Both the position numbers and the translations under genes were made by a program. From Hoyosella altamirensis (GTDB lineage Bacteria > Actinomycetota > Actinomycetes > Mycobacteriales > Mycobacteriaceae): a stretch of DNA of 64,000 nucleotides. Where the stretch lies: the NCBI RefSeq assembly GCF_014191505.1, contig NZ_JACHWS010000006.1, positions 34,285 through 98,284 of the forward strand, read 5' to 3'. The notes under the pieces are model-generated. The model had not been told where the DNA came from, made no database searches, and worked only from the letters and a program-made list of their open reading frames with translations. Positions within the stretch are counted from its first letter, which is position 1; every line of letters begins with the position of its first letter. This document shows positions 1 to 9,272 of this stretch, in pieces.

Positions 1-1
1 A

Positions 2-403
2 GCGCAATGGGATCCCGCAGACGAACAGCATCGCCACGCCGTCGCCGTCGCCAGCTCCGTTAAGGATCTCGTTGCCAGTTCCCTGAGCCGGACGCAGGCA
101 GCACGGCAGCTAGGGGTCGACCCGTCGGGGATTTCACGCCGCATCCACGAAGATGCCCTGTGGTCGTTCAAAGTGGGTTCACGACTCCGCATTCCAAGCT
201 GGCAGTTCGCCGGGAACGCCCTACTTCCCGGGCTGGCTGAGGTGGTTGCGGCGATCCCGGAAGGTGCGCATCCCCTCGATATCGCCGCGATGATGACCAG
301 CCCGCACGAGTTCCTCGATGGCCACACGCCAGCGCAGTGGCTTGCCGCTGGCCGCGACCCGGGCGTCATCGTCAGCATGGCTGCAGACTTCGATCGGTGG
401 TGA
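2..403 (+). CDS. Antitoxin of a RES-type toxin/antitoxin pair (5' end outside window)
   Basis: The reading frame is open from base 2, so the N-terminus is missing; a shorter 76-residue form could start at GTG 173, but that would cut off the helix-turn-helix. The visible 133 residues contain an HTH-like stretch (SRTQAARQLGVDPSGISRRI) followed by a C-terminal part with PLDIAAMM and the HTPAQWL segment typical of Xre/MbcA/ParS (DUF2384-like) antitoxins, which place the C-terminal end into the RES toxin active site. The stop overlaps the GTG of the toxin by 4 nt (GTGA at 400-403), so the two are translationally coupled. Its role as neutraliser and autorepressor is inferred from family and gene order. 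Confidence 0.75.
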   Translation, partial: AQWDPADEQHRHAVAVASSVKDLVASSLSRTQAARQLGVDPSGISRRIHEDALWSFKVGSRLRIPSWQFAGNALLPGLAEVVAAIPEGAHPLDIAAMMTSPHEFLDGHTPAQWLAAGRDPGVIVSMAADFDRW

Positions 404-1020
404 AACCGAAGGTTCCTCGTGAACCACATTCGCCGCTAGTTCGCAATGAGGGTGACGTCATCGAGTATGCCGGTCCAGTGTGGAGAATTCACCGAACCCG
501 CGGAACGCATGTCCTGCCGTGGAACTCGTTTCGTGAGTTCGGTCCCGTAGTGAGCTCGCGCTACGATCCGCACCCTCCGGAGCGGGGAATCCACCCTGGT
601 TTCGGCATCATGTATACCGCGTGCAGTGTGCGCACCTCTGTGGCGGAGGTATTTCAGACCACTCGCAGGGTCAACACGATGACCGGTGCGCCCTACCTGA
701 CTTCGTGGATGCCGGTCCGGCCGCTGAAGTTACTTGATCTCACGCAGAGCTGGGCAGTGAAAAACAATGCCGCGTACGCGCTCACGGCGGCTCCGCGGCC
801 GACCTGCCGGGCTTGGTCTCATGCCATTCACCAGCAGTGGGAAGACCTCGATGGGCTGTGGGCGCCGTCCACGATGACCGGTGAATCCATGCCGGTGCTA
901 TATGACCGGGCAGCAGCGGCGATCCCGTCCGCACCTGATTTTTCGAGGCCACTCTCGCATCCGCTGGTGTGGTCACTGATTGAACGAGCCGCCGAAACAG
1001 TCGGCTACGGTGCACATTAA
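400..1020 (+). CDS. RES-domain toxin (NAD+-degrading type)
   Basis: 206 residues from GTG 400, chosen because it overlaps the antitoxin stop; the longer frame from 337 lies over the antitoxin gene. RES landmarks are visible: WRIHR near residue 24, an SRYDPH segment where the family has its conserved Arg/Tyr pocket, and GIMYTACSVRTSVAEVF with the conserved Glu. Members such as MbcT phosphorolyse or hydrolyse NAD+ and stop growth. Its gene order (antitoxin first, overlapping) matches Xre/RES modules. A second RES pair occurs at 26898-28027. Activity is inferred, not shown. Confidence 0.8.
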   Translation: MKPKVPREPHSPLVRNEGDVIEYAGPVWRIHRTRGTHVLPWNSFREFGPVVSSRYDPHPPERGIHPGFGIMYTACSVRTSVAEVFQTTRRVNTMTGAPYLTSWMPVRPLKLLDLTQSWAVKNNAAYALTAAPRPTCRAWSHAIHQQWEDLDGLWAPSTMTGESMPVLYDRAAAAIPSAPDFSRPLSHPLVWSLIERAAETVGYGAH

Positions 1021-1190
1021 CCGTGAGAGGGCATACCTATTCCTTGGAGTGCGACTGTGATGAAGTCGGGGAATCCGGGCGTGGTGAAATCGATACGGGG
1101 CCGGGAGCGGCGCGTAGATAGTGCCTTTCGCGATAGGGAGGCACGTAGGGGACTGATTTGCTGGGGTTTTGCCCAGATTCCGCGATCTGA

Positions 1191-1216
1191 TCAAGGATGT
1201 CCACCAAACGGGGTCA
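1191..1216 (+). mobile_element. Solitary terminal sequence of an IS3-family element
   Basis: Twenty-six bases match the outer end of the IS3-family element at 22949-24220 (its end at 24195-24220) with one mismatch, ending in the same ACCAAACGGGGTCA. No transposase lies next to it, so it is a leftover end or a rearrangement scar. The flanks on either side do not resemble the element. Confidence 0.75.
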
Positions 1217-1284
1217 CCTCAATCGAGGTGGATTACTGAGAAATGTTTGAGGGTTTTGTTTAGTGTGAGCTGAGTCGTGCTGCT

Positions 1285-1971
1285 GTGCTGTGGCGGTGGC
1301 GTAGCGTGCCGCTAGTGATCTCCGAGTATGCGTACGGTCCGGATTGGCTGAATCCGGCGGCCATCATTGAGCAGTTCGGCGCGTTTGGTTTTGCTGCCGT
1401 TGTGGTGATCGTGTTTATCGAGTCAGGTCTGCTAGTGGGGTTTTTCCTGCCGGGCGATTCGCTGTTGTTCACCGCTGGACTGTTTTCCGCGACGCATCCG
1501 GATTCTTTTGCGCCTTTGTGGCTGCTGATGGCGTGTGTTCCTGTCGCGGCGATTCTGGGGGACCAGTTAGGCTACGCGATTGGGCGCAGGGCAGGCCCTG
1601 CGATTTTCAGCAGGCCAGAGTCGCGTGTGTTCCGCCGTGAACACGTGCGGAAATCGGAAGCCTTCTTCGCTAAGCATGGGCCCAAAACTGTTGTGCTGGC
1701 CCGGTTTGTGCCGATCGTGCGGACGTTTGTTCCGGTTATCGCCGGTGTGTCCCGTATGCATTACCGCACGTTCTGCATCTTCAATATTATCGGTGGTATT
1801 GCGTGGGGCGCAGGGCTGACCTTGCTCGGGTATGTGCTCGGGGACCGTGTTCCCTGGGTGCGTGACAACCTTGACCTGGTTATCGTGCTGATCGTCGCAT
1901 TTTCGGTGATGCCGGTTCTGGTCGAGTTTACTCGCTCCCGCCGTGCTGCTGCGCGAGCAGAGGTCCAGTAG
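1285..1971 (+). CDS. DedA-family membrane protein
   Basis: 228 residues from GTG 1285; GTG 1315 (VISEYAYG) is an equally possible start and would remove a Trp/Arg-rich leader. DedA landmarks are clear: ESGLLVGFFLPGDSLLF, where the family carries its conserved E and PGDS, and the second half RFVPIVRTFVPVIAG followed by NIIGGIAWG. Several hydrophobic segments mark an inner-membrane protein. DedA/SNARE-associated proteins are lipid flippase/transporters, several acting on undecaprenyl phosphate or phospholipids. The next gene, uppP, handles the same lipid, so the pair may act together in carrier-lipid recycling and antimicrobial tolerance. Confidence 0.85.
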   Translation: MLWRWRSVPLVISEYAYGPDWLNPAAIIEQFGAFGFAAVVVIVFIESGLLVGFFLPGDSLLFTAGLFSATHPDSFAPLWLLMACVPVAAILGDQLGYAIGRRAGPAIFSRPESRVFRREHVRKSEAFFAKHGPKTVVLARFVPIVRTFVPVIAGVSRMHYRTFCIFNIIGGIAWGAGLTLLGYVLGDRVPWVRDNLDLVIVLIVAFSVMPVLVEFTRSRRAAARAEVQ

Positions 1972-2149
1972 CGCAGAACCCTTGTTCCGTCGGGCGGGTG
2001 CTTTGACAGCGCGGCATCATAGGCAAGTCAGGGAAGCAATGTGTACTGGGACGTGGATGTGGTGGGAGGCCTGCTGATGTGGCAGTGTGATCGCTTCAAG
2101 GAGGCAGTGGTTGTCTGATGTGGCGCTCGCAGCCGCCGCTGAGGAGCAA

Positions 2150-2983
2150 ATGTCGTGGCTTCAGGTTCTTGTTCTGTCTATGGTTCAGGGTTTGACTGAG
2201 TTCCTTCCAGTGTCTTCTTCCGGGCATTTACTTCTCGCGGGCGAGGTGTTTTTCGGCGCTGATGCGGGGGCGTCGTTCACGGCTGTGTGCCAGCTCGGCA
2301 CTGAAGCCGCGGTAGTCGTCTATTTCGCGCGGGACATCGCCCGGATTGTCAGGGCCTGGATCCGTGGGATCTTTATCCCGAGTGTGCGGAAACAGGCCGA
2401 TTACCGTCTAGGCTGGTTAGTCATCGCGGGTTCGCTGCCGATCGGGGTACTGGGGTTCTTCTTCCGTGACGATATCCGGACGGTAGCGCGTAATTTGTGG
2501 CTGGTCGCGGCGATGCTGATTGTGGCCGGGGTGATCCTCGGTGTCGCTGAGTACGCTGGTCGAAAGCAGCGCGAACTCAGCACACTTACGCTGCGTGACA
2601 CGCTTGTAATGGGTACCGCTCAGGCCGCTGCGCTGATTCCGGGGGTATCACGGTCAGGAGGAACGATTAGTGCTGGCCTTTTCCTAGGTCTGTCGCGGTA
2701 CGCGGCCGCGAGGTACTCGTTTCTGCTCGCGATTCCCGCTGTGGTTGCTTCAGGGCTGTTCAGCCTTCCGGATGCGCTGAGCCCGCAGAGTTCTGGGCTC
2801 ACAGCGGATGCGTGGCAACTCTCAGTTTCGGTGGGTATCACGTTTGTTGTTGGTTACGCCTGCATCGCGTTCTTCCTCGCTTTTGTGCAGCGCTATTCGA
2901 TGTACTGGTTTGTTGGGTACCGGATAATTGTAGGCGGCGGTGTGCTTATGCTTCTCGGTACCGGAACTATCAGCGCTAGTTAA
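2150..2983 (+). CDS. uppP: Undecaprenyl-diphosphatase
   Basis: 277 residues from ATG 2150, preceded by GAGGAG 5 nt upstream; the in-frame extension to 2087 lacks a better site. Hallmarks of the BacA/UppP family are present: [13 protein letters not shown] at residues 15-27 (E17, H26) and PGVSRSGGT at 164-172 (R168). About eight hydrophobic segments and the usual family length support an intact protein. It dephosphorylates undecaprenyl diphosphate to regenerate the cell-wall lipid carrier and often confers bacitracin tolerance. It follows dedA in the same direction with a 178-nt gap, so it may have its own promoter. No terminator was recognised after it. Confidence 0.93.
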   Translation: MSWLQVLVLSMVQGLTEFLPVSSSGHLLLAGEVFFGADAGASFTAVCQLGTEAAVVVYFARDIARIVRAWIRGIFIPSVRKQADYRLGWLVIAGSLPIGVLGFFFRDDIRTVARNLWLVAAMLIVAGVILGVAEYAGRKQRELSTLTLRDTLVMGTAQAAALIPGVSRSGGTISAGLFLGLSRYAAARYSFLLAIPAVVASGLFSLPDALSPQSSGLTADAWQLSVSVGITFVVGYACIAFFLAFVQRYSMYWFVGYRIIVGGGVLMLLGTGTISAS

Positions 2984-3012
2984 CACGTTACGTGGAATGC
3001 TGTTAGCTCGTT

Positions 3013-3183
3013 TTGGAGGCGGTGGTGGCGATTTCTCCGGCGAGTTTTTCGATGACGTCCTCGACGTATTGCTGCACCGAAGGTCGCTTGAGGCCGTCCT
3101 TGAGGCTGGTGGTGGCGGTTACCCGGTTGATCGTCCGGAGGTGGTCCGAGGAAGTCCTTGATGTGCACGTAGCCGGTGCAGTC
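3013..3183 (-). pseudogene. Fragment of a CNNM/CorC-type gene (C-terminal end)
   Basis: The minus strand here is a diverged, internally deleted copy of the 3' end of the CNNM/CorC gene at 13984-15021: it shares the VHIKD segment and the final GEIA region, but the intervening CBS part is shortened and out of frame. Similarity stops abruptly near 3183, where the truncated tctB begins. It is a recombination scar rather than a working gene. Confidence 0.7.
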
Positions 3184-3185
3184 AG

Positions 3186-3536
3186 TGGGGCTTCTGCTTC
3201 TTGATAGCGGCGCTGCTGGCCGTCAGCATCCTGCGCAACCCGGATGTACCCGAACCCATACTCAATGAGCGTGGGCAGCCGATCCAGGCACCGGCAAGTA
3301 ACTGGCGGGCCGCCGGTATCACCATCGGGTCCTTTGTGGCGTTCGCGGTGCTGCTGCTGCCTGCCGGATGGATAATTGCCGGAGCCGTTGTGTTCTGGGG
3401 AGTGACGGTGGGACTGGGCGGTACAAACTATCTGCGTAACCTGCTGATCGGATTTGCGATGTCCTCAATCGTGCAGCTGGTTTTTGCGGGAATGCTCGGT
3501 CTCACTCTTCCACCCGGCGTGATGGGGATGTTCTGA
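3186..3536 (+). pseudogene. tctB: TctB-like small membrane subunit, 5' truncated
   Basis: The C-terminal part of a TctB-type protein is readable up to the stop overlapping tctA by one base. It has two or three hydrophobic segments around a polar loop (NERGQPIQAP), ending LTLPPGVMGMF as in the family. The N-terminal helices are missing: upstream sequence switches to a CNNM/CorC fragment near 3183. A TTG at 3201 could start a 111-residue stub. TctB is the small integral subunit of tripartite tricarboxylate transporters; the periplasmic binding protein tctC is absent from this window, so no complete transporter is encoded here. Confidence 0.7.
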
Positions 3537-5041
3537 TGGACTCAATAATTGGTCTGATCGGGGGATTCGGCGATGTCTTTACCCCCACCAACCTGCTTTA
3601 CGTTCTCATTGGTGCGCTGATCGGCACTGCCGTCGGAGTCCTTCCGGGGCTGGGATCGGCGATGGCAGTAGCGTTGCTGTTGCCGATCACCTTCACTCTC
3701 GACCCGCTAGCCGCATTGGTTATGTTTGCCGGAATCTACTTCGGTGGGTTGTTCGGTGATGCCATATCCGGCATCCTCATGAATACTCCGGGCAATTCCA
3801 CGGCAATCGCTGGATCGATCGAGGGACACCGGATGGCGAAGCTGGGGCGTGCCCCACAAGCACTGGCGACCTCAGCGATCGGTGCGTTCATCGGAGGAAT
3901 GATCGCCACCGTGCTGGTGGTGTTCTTTGCGCCCACCCTGGCGGATCTGGCCACGAAGTTCGGGCCGGGCGAATACTTCGCACTCGCGCTGTTTGCGTTC
4001 ATCGCCACCTCTGTGGTTGTGTCCGACTCCGTCCTTAAGGGTATGGCGGCGCTACTGATCGGATTGGTGCTGGCCATGATCGGCACCGATCAGGTCAGCG
4101 GGTCGCAGCGCTTCACTTTCGGGAACGTTGCACTGTTTGACGGTGTGAGCATTGTCGTGATCACTGTGGCGATGCTCGCGGTCGGTGAAGTCATCTACAT
4201 CGCTTCGCGTATCGGAAGACCGGACGACCGCAGCCTCGTTCCTTCGAAGGGCAGGCCGTTTCTCACCAGAGCCGAGTTCCGCGAAGCCCTCCCGGCATGG
4301 TTGCGCGGCACCGCATTCGGTGTCCCGTTCGGGGTCATCCCTGCGGGTGGCGCTGAGGTCCCGACGTTCCTTTCCTACGGTGCCGAGCAGCGGCTGGACC
4401 GCCGCCGGAAGTTCCCCATGTTCGGCAAGGGCGCGATCCGTGGAGTTGCCGGTCCCGAAGCGGCCGGCAACTCCACGGCCGGCACAGCGATGGGGGCGCT
4501 TCTGGCTCTGGGGCTGCCGACCTCCGCGACCGCGGCGATGCTGCTCGCCGCCTTCCAGCAGTACGGTATGTAGCCGGGCCCGCTGCTGTTCACCCGCAAC
4601 GCCGAACTCGTCTGGGCCCTGCTCGCCAGCCTCTTCATCGGGATGGTTGTCCTGCTCATCCTGAATCTGCCGTTCGCCCCGCTGTGGGCGAAGTTACTGA
4701 ACATCCCCCGCGAATACTTGTACGCAGGGATCGCCCTGTTCGCGTGCTTCGGTGTGTACGCCGCTAGCGCCTCACTCGTTGATGTCGTGTTCATGCTCGC
4801 CCTGGGTGTCCTCGGGTTTGCTATGCGGCGATACGGCGTTCCTCTCGCACCGGTACTGATCGCGGTCATCCTTGGCCCACTGGCGGAAACTTCGCTGCGC
4901 GCTGCGATGAACAACTCGGAGAATAACCCGCTCACGCTAGTAAGCACACCCATCACACTTACCCTCTATTTCTTGCTGATCGTTGTCATCGCGATCAGCG
5001 CATACAATAAGTTGCGCCTCCGCACGAGTGCAGATCTGTGA
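3536..5041 (+). pseudogene. tctA: TctA-like large membrane subunit with an in-frame amber codon
   Basis: The frame encodes a protein of the usual TctA length (about 501 residues) but is interrupted by TAG at 4571-4573. The same frame continues with PGPLLFTRNAELVWALL, which in TctA proteins directly follows a conserved Gln (QPGP). A single C-to-T change (CAG to TAG) explains it. Before the stop are the family signatures VLPGLGSAMAVALLLP, FGGLFGDAISGILMNTPG and PEAAGNSTAGTAMGALLALGLPTSATA; after it the remaining transmembrane helices are intact. TctA is the main translocating subunit for citrate or similar tricarboxylates. Together with truncated tctB this is a dead operon. Confidence 0.88.
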
Positions 5042-5217
5042 CGTGTCCGGTGGCCGCGGCTCGCGCCACCAGCTGCAAAGCCGACCGAACCGAATAGATC
5101 CTCAGTCCGATATCGAAAGGTACGTGTTTCATCCATGAGACGCGCTAAGCGAAAACCTCGAAGACAGCCCCCGCCCCCGAAGAACGGCCACTGCGCAGCC
5201 GAATACCGGACTCCGCC

Positions 5218-6612
5218 GTGCTGACCGTCCTTGGAATCGCGCTCGGCATCCTCGTCGTCGTGGTTATTACCGCCGTCACCGGTTACTTCGTGGCGCAAGA
5301 GTTCGCTTACATGGCAGTTGACCGCTCTCGCCTGAAGGCCCGCGCCGAAGATGGTGACACCGCCGCCGCACGTGCCCTATCGGTCACACGCCGCACCTCC
5401 TTCATGCTCTCCGGCGCGCAGCTGGGCATCACTGTTACTGGCCTGCTGGTCGGATACGTTGCCGAGCCGCTGATTGGGAGCGGAATTGGCGAGCTGCTGG
5501 GCGGTGTCGGCGTCCCGACCGCCGTTGGGGTAGCCATAGGAACCGTGCTCGCTGTGGCTCTAGCCACCATTGTGCAGATGGTCTTCGGTGAGCTGTTCCC
5601 CAAGAACCTGGCAATCGCGCGGCCCGAACCAGTTGCGCGCTGGCTGGCTCTTTCCACCACAATCTATCTGAAGCTATTCGGCTGGCTGATCAAGCTGTTC
5701 GACGCGTCGTCGAACCTGCTGCTGCGTACACTGCGCATCGAACCGGTCCACGACGTGGAACATTCAGCCAATCCCAGGGACCTCGAGCACATTGTTGCGG
5801 AATCCCGCGACACCGGGGAACTCCCGAAGGAACTGTCGACGCTGCTCGACCGCATCCTCGACTTCCCGACTTGTACCGCCGAGCATGCAATGATCCCGCG
5901 ATCCCGGGTCGACTACGTATCCCTGGACGAACCGGTAGTGCAGGTGTTAGCGAAGGTGAGCACCGGACACACGCGCTACCCGGTTGTCGGCACGTCCACT
6001 GATGACCTGCGTGGTGTGGTGCACCTGCACGACCTGCTCGCCCGCGACGCTGCCACCGGCACCGCCGCGACGGTGTGCCGGCCCGCGGTGATAGTACCTA
6101 CCACCCTGCCACTGACAGAGGTGCTGGCCCGGTTAACCGAGGCCCGCGAGGAGATGGCACTGGTGATCGACGAATACGGCGGCTTCGCTGGTGTCGTCAC
6201 CGTCGAGGACATCGCTGAGGAACTCGTCGGTGAGATCGCCGACGAACACGATCCCGCCATCGAGGCCGACGTGATCACACCCGAAGGTGACGGCTGGCTC
6301 GTCCGCGGAGACCTGCATCTCGACGAGCTCGCCCGCACACTGGACTACGAACTTCCCGAAGGTAACTACGAGACTCTCGCCGGTCTGGTCATTGCAGAAT
6401 ATGGCGGGCTGCCAGCGGTCGGGGACACCGTGGTGATCGCCCTCGAGCCGGACCCAGCCGACCTCGTGCACGACGCCGACCCGCCCACCCGGAGAATGAT
6501 CGCCGAAGTCCGTGAGGTCGCCAGCTACGTACCGACGTCACTGCGGGTCACCATACAAATCGATACGGCCAGACCCGTCGCAACGGGCGACGAGGAGAAC
6601 GACAATGAGTAA
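5218..6612 (+). CDS. CNNM/CorC-type transporter, long form (DUF21, CBS pair, CorC_HlyC)
   Basis: 464 residues from GTG 5218. An N-terminal DUF21 membrane domain (about residues 1-190, with the QEFAYMAVDRSRL and GAQLGITVTGL motifs and LFPKNLAIARP) is followed by a CBS pair (about 215-335, with HTRYPVVG and MALVIDEYGGFAGVVTVEDI) and a CorC_HlyC transporter-associated domain (about 340-430). Such proteins are implicated in Mg2+/Co2+ efflux or in binding nucleotides to control ion transport; the old name hemolysin C/TlyC is not evidence of haemolysis. Its stop overlaps the next gene by 8 nt, so the two are co-translated. A paralogous pair lies at 13984-16411. Confidence 0.88.
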   Translation: MLTVLGIALGILVVVVITAVTGYFVAQEFAYMAVDRSRLKARAEDGDTAAARALSVTRRTSFMLSGAQLGITVTGLLVGYVAEPLIGSGIGELLGGVGVPTAVGVAIGTVLAVALATIVQMVFGELFPKNLAIARPEPVARWLALSTTIYLKLFGWLIKLFDASSNLLLRTLRIEPVHDVEHSANPRDLEHIVAESRDTGELPKELSTLLDRILDFPTCTAEHAMIPRSRVDYVSLDEPVVQVLAKVSTGHTRYPVVGTSTDDLRGVVHLHDLLARDAATGTAATVCRPAVIVPTTLPLTEVLARLTEAREEMALVIDEYGGFAGVVTVEDIAEELVGEIADEHDPAIEADVITPEGDGWLVRGDLHLDELARTLDYELPEGNYETLAGLVIAEYGGLPAVGDTVVIALEPDPADLVHDADPPTRRMIAEVREVASYVPTSLRVTIQIDTARPVATGDEENDNE

Positions 6613-7633
6613 TCCCTGGATCGTCCTCGCCGTCACAGTCGGGCTGATCACGGCGAGCGCATTCTTCGTTGCGGTGGAGTTCGCACTCATCGCCGCCCGC
6701 CGCCACCGTCTCGAAGACGCCGCCCCGCACAGCCGTTCAGCACGCGCTGCCCTGCGCAGCGCCTCGGAACTGTCGGTGCTGCTGGCCGGTTCGCAACTCG
6801 GTATTACCGTGTGCACCCTGGCTCTCGGTGCGGTAACCAAGCCGGCAGTGCACCATTGGCTCACCCCAGCATTCGAAGCCGTTGGTGCCCCGCTGTGGGT
6901 CGCTGATGTGGCCGGATTCGTTCTCGCACTGGTCATCGTGACCTTCCTGCATCTGGTGGTCGGGGAGATGGCCCCGAAATCGTGGGCAATCGCGCACCCG
7001 GAAAAGTCGGCCACGATGCTCGCGATCCCCATGCGCGCATTCATGTGGCTGACCCGGCCAGTCATCGCGCAGCTCAACCACCTGGCTAACTGGTGCCTGC
7101 ACAAGGTAGGCGTCGACCCCGTCGATCAGGTCAGTACCGGGCAAAATTCGGACACGCTCCGGCATCTCGTTGAGCATTCAGCCACGGCCGGAACGCTCGA
7201 CGAGCGCTACCACGGTCATTTGACGAGCGCACTCGAACTCGAGGCCCTCACCGTGGGTGACATCGTTCGGCCGAATGCCCGGCCGAGTAGCGTGCCGCCC
7301 GAGGCCACCTCTGCCGAGATACGGGACACCGCCCGCCGGACCGGTCACCTGAGACTGCTGGTACGCGGAAACGGGCACGTCGACGGCGTAGTCCACGTGC
7401 GCGACAGTCTCCAGGCGGCACCCACACTCACCGCAGGTGAACTCATGCGCCCGGCCCTCACCGTCGATGCCGGCATCCCCGTCTACGAGGCACTGCGGAT
7501 CATGCGAGAGACACGGAGCCACCTTGCAACCATCACCAACGATGGCAAGGTGACCGGGATAGTCACCCTCAGCGATGTGCTAGAACGCCTGCTTCCAATC
7601 ACCCAAACGGTGGCCGACAGTCAGCACACCTAG
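6605..7633 (+). CDS. CNNM/CorC-type transporter, short form (DUF21 and CBS)
   Basis: 342 residues from ATG 6605, overlapping the upstream partner by 8 nt; the longer frame from 6512 runs inside that gene. DUF21 occupies about residues 1-185 (VEFALIAARRHRLE, GSQLGITVCTLALG, GEMAPKSWAIAHPE), and a CBS pair follows (about 210-330, ending GIVTLSDVLERLLP). The CorC_HlyC domain is missing, as in other short partners. Long/short tandems of this kind are common in actinobacteria and probably form heteromers in the membrane. The second such tandem in this window suggests duplication or independent acquisition. Confidence 0.86.
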   Translation: MSNPWIVLAVTVGLITASAFFVAVEFALIAARRHRLEDAAPHSRSARAALRSASELSVLLAGSQLGITVCTLALGAVTKPAVHHWLTPAFEAVGAPLWVADVAGFVLALVIVTFLHLVVGEMAPKSWAIAHPEKSATMLAIPMRAFMWLTRPVIAQLNHLANWCLHKVGVDPVDQVSTGQNSDTLRHLVEHSATAGTLDERYHGHLTSALELEALTVGDIVRPNARPSSVPPEATSAEIRDTARRTGHLRLLVRGNGHVDGVVHVRDSLQAAPTLTAGELMRPALTVDAGIPVYEALRIMRETRSHLATITNDGKVTGIVTLSDVLERLLPITQTVADSQHT

Positions 7634-7950
7634 TAGTAAACCGCCTGTAAGTATTTGGGTGGCCGACCCGGTGCTGGCTGACAGGATCAGTGTCGTCGCG
7701 ACAACCGGTGGGACTCGTGAAAAACGGCCGCTGGCGGGACGCAGTGTCACCTGGCCCACGTCATCAGTCTCGCTAGCCCGAATCTTCGGGCACGCCATGG
7801 CGCTCCTGATGTTCGCCCATGGGCGGAGCCTCCTGTACGCCCATGCGCACGGGATTACGTTAGGGCGTATGTATGGGCTTAGTATAGCGGTGCTGCGAAA
7901 ATTGGCTAGATAATCGCGCAACTTTGGGTCAGGCGAAATGCCACGTCGTT
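7634..7950. other. Intergenic stretch between convergent CorC-type and rep genes
   Basis: No credible gene on either strand: the open frames here lack ribosome sites and family features. It holds several copies of a CCCATG/CATGGGC-like word around 7796-7855 but no strong terminator. It separates the rightward transporter pair from the leftward replication gene. Confidence 0.5.
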
Positions 7951-9177
7951 CTATGCACCCCTTTTCTGTTGAGGCGGTAGTTCACTCCTTTGTAGTTTCA
8001 TCCAGACTTCGTGCTGCTCCTCAGTGTGGTTGCAGCGGACGGCGAGCTCGGGGCCGGTGTAGTTCTGTGGTGGTGTGCGCCAGCCGTGTTCGTCGCAGTG
8101 GGGGCAGTGTGCGCGCTGGCGGCGCTGCTCAGCTGCTTCGGTTTCGCGGGCGATGTCGGCGGCAGCGGGGCGGTCGTTGAGGTCGAGGGTTGTGAGGATT
8201 CTGCCGATGAGTCCGATGGGGCGGTGGGGTTTGTGGGGAAGATAGTGGCCGAGTGATTGCCAGTCGCGTAGCGCCTGGTTGAGATCCCGGCCGCTCCAGC
8301 CGTGGCGGGCAGGTTTGGTGAGGACACGGGCCCACCCATGGGGGGTGTGTCTGTGCGCCCAGCGTGGTGTTGAGGGGTCGGAAAGCCAGGTTCTGGCGAG
8401 CCACAGCCCGTCCGGATCGACAGGGCGGCCTGGCTCGGTAGGTGAGGGCGCCGTAGGCGCTCGTTTTTCCACAGGCTTGCCTGTAGTTATTTTTCTCTCA
8501 ACGTAAGAGGTAATTTCAGAGTGACCCCTACGGGGGTGGGTGGACATTTTGTTGTGTGGCGCACTTTTTACGTGCGAGTTATCCACAGGGATAGTGGGTT
8601 TGGGGTGGTGGAGTGCCCACACCGAGGCCCAGCCGCGGGCGTGGTCGCCGCAGCGCCAGGAGGCCATCCGTTCGGTGCGTGTGCGCTGGCGGCCGCGGAG
8701 TATTTCGGTGGCAAGGCCGAGTTCGCGCAGGAGGTTGCGGGCGCGGGTGACAGTTTTTGTGGCGCACTGGAGTTTCGCGGCGATGGTGGTGTTGTCGACG
8801 CGGGAGTTGCGGCCGGTGGCGTGATCTGCGGCATCGGCCATGACGGTCGCGACGCGCAGGAGTGTTTTGAGGCTAACCCCCGCTGTGAGGTTGCGGCGGG
8901 CCTGGCTGTAGTGGCGCGTGTAGACACGCTCGAGGTCCGCTAGCCATGTATCGCGGCGGTACCAGCAGGGAACGCCCTGGTATGCATCGGGTTCGAGTTC
9001 CAGCGCGACAGGTCGAGTGGGGGCGAGCGCGGCCACTATTGCCGGTGCAGTGCGCGCGGTACCGCGCCTGCGCCGAGTGTGGGTACAGCCGCGGTATCGC
9101 GACACACACGGTGTTTTGGCTGAAAACGTTGAAGCGATATGAGGGTATGCGCTACCCTCAGAACTGCCTGTAAGCAA
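7951..9177 (-). CDS. Plasmid replication initiator-like protein
   Basis: 408 residues from TTG 9177, chosen because GAGAGGA (minus strand, 9183-9189) sits 5 nt upstream; GTG 9105 is the alternative. A basic N-terminal part is followed by a winged-helix region (NTTIAAKLQCATKTVTRARNLLRELGLATEI), an Arg-rich middle, and a Trp-rich C-terminal domain (HGWARVLTKPARHGW) with a CPHCDEHGW zinc-binding-like site near the end. This is the layout of replication proteins on actinobacterial plasmids. The antisense RNA candidate starting at 9165 would cover its ribosome site and start. Exact Rep family not identified. Confidence 0.65.
   Translation of the reverse strand: MLTGSSEGSAYPHIASTFSAKTPCVSRYRGCTHTRRRRGTARTAPAIVAALAPTRPVALELEPDAYQGVPCWYRRDTWLADLERVYTRHYSQARRNLTAGVSLKTLLRVATVMADAADHATGRNSRVDNTTIAAKLQCATKTVTRARNLLRELGLATEILRGRQRTRTERMASWRCGDHARGWASVWALHHPKPTIPVDNSHVKSAPHNKMSTHPRRGHSEITSYVERKITTGKPVEKRAPTAPSPTEPGRPVDPDGLWLARTWLSDPSTPRWAHRHTPHGWARVLTKPARHGWSGRDLNQALRDWQSLGHYLPHKPHRPIGLIGRILTTLDLNDRPAAADIARETEAAEQRRQRAHCPHCDEHGWRTPPQNYTGPELAVRCNHTEEQHEVWMKLQRSELPPQQKRGA
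9129..9158 (+). promoter_or_regulatory. Promoter of antisense RNA A
   Basis: TTGAAG (9129-9134) and TACCCT (9153-9158) are separated by 18 nt and point rightwards, against rep. The same arrangement recurs before RNA B with a 17-nt spacer. The -10 element lies in an inverted repeat, GAGGGTA...TACCCTC. Confidence 0.5.
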
Positions 9178-9272
9178 TTCTGTCCTCTCAGTTGGACCAG
9201 ACCGAAACGAAGCGCCAACTTCGTTTCACCCTGACGAAAGTTTCAAAACCCCCCTTGCCCGGGGGTTTTCGT
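9165..9272 (+). ncRNA. Candidate antisense (countertranscribed) RNA controlling rep, copy A
   Basis: A short transcript is predicted from about 9165 to the intrinsic terminator at 9245-9269. It is complementary to the rep ribosome site and TTG start and to the upstream leader. It would fold into three hairpins: AGAACTGC/GCAATTCT (9159-9180, one mismatch, 6-nt loop), GAAACGAAG/CTTCGTTTC (9204-9227) and the terminator. Antisense RNAs of this layout set plasmid copy number by blocking rep translation. No transcript evidence is available; the call rests on structure, position and duplication. Confidence 0.55.
9245..9269 (+). terminator. Intrinsic terminator of antisense RNA A
   Basis: AAAACCCCC, a short CTTGCCC loop, then GGGGGTTTT forms a strong GC stem followed by four T residues on the plus strand. 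Confidence 0.75.
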
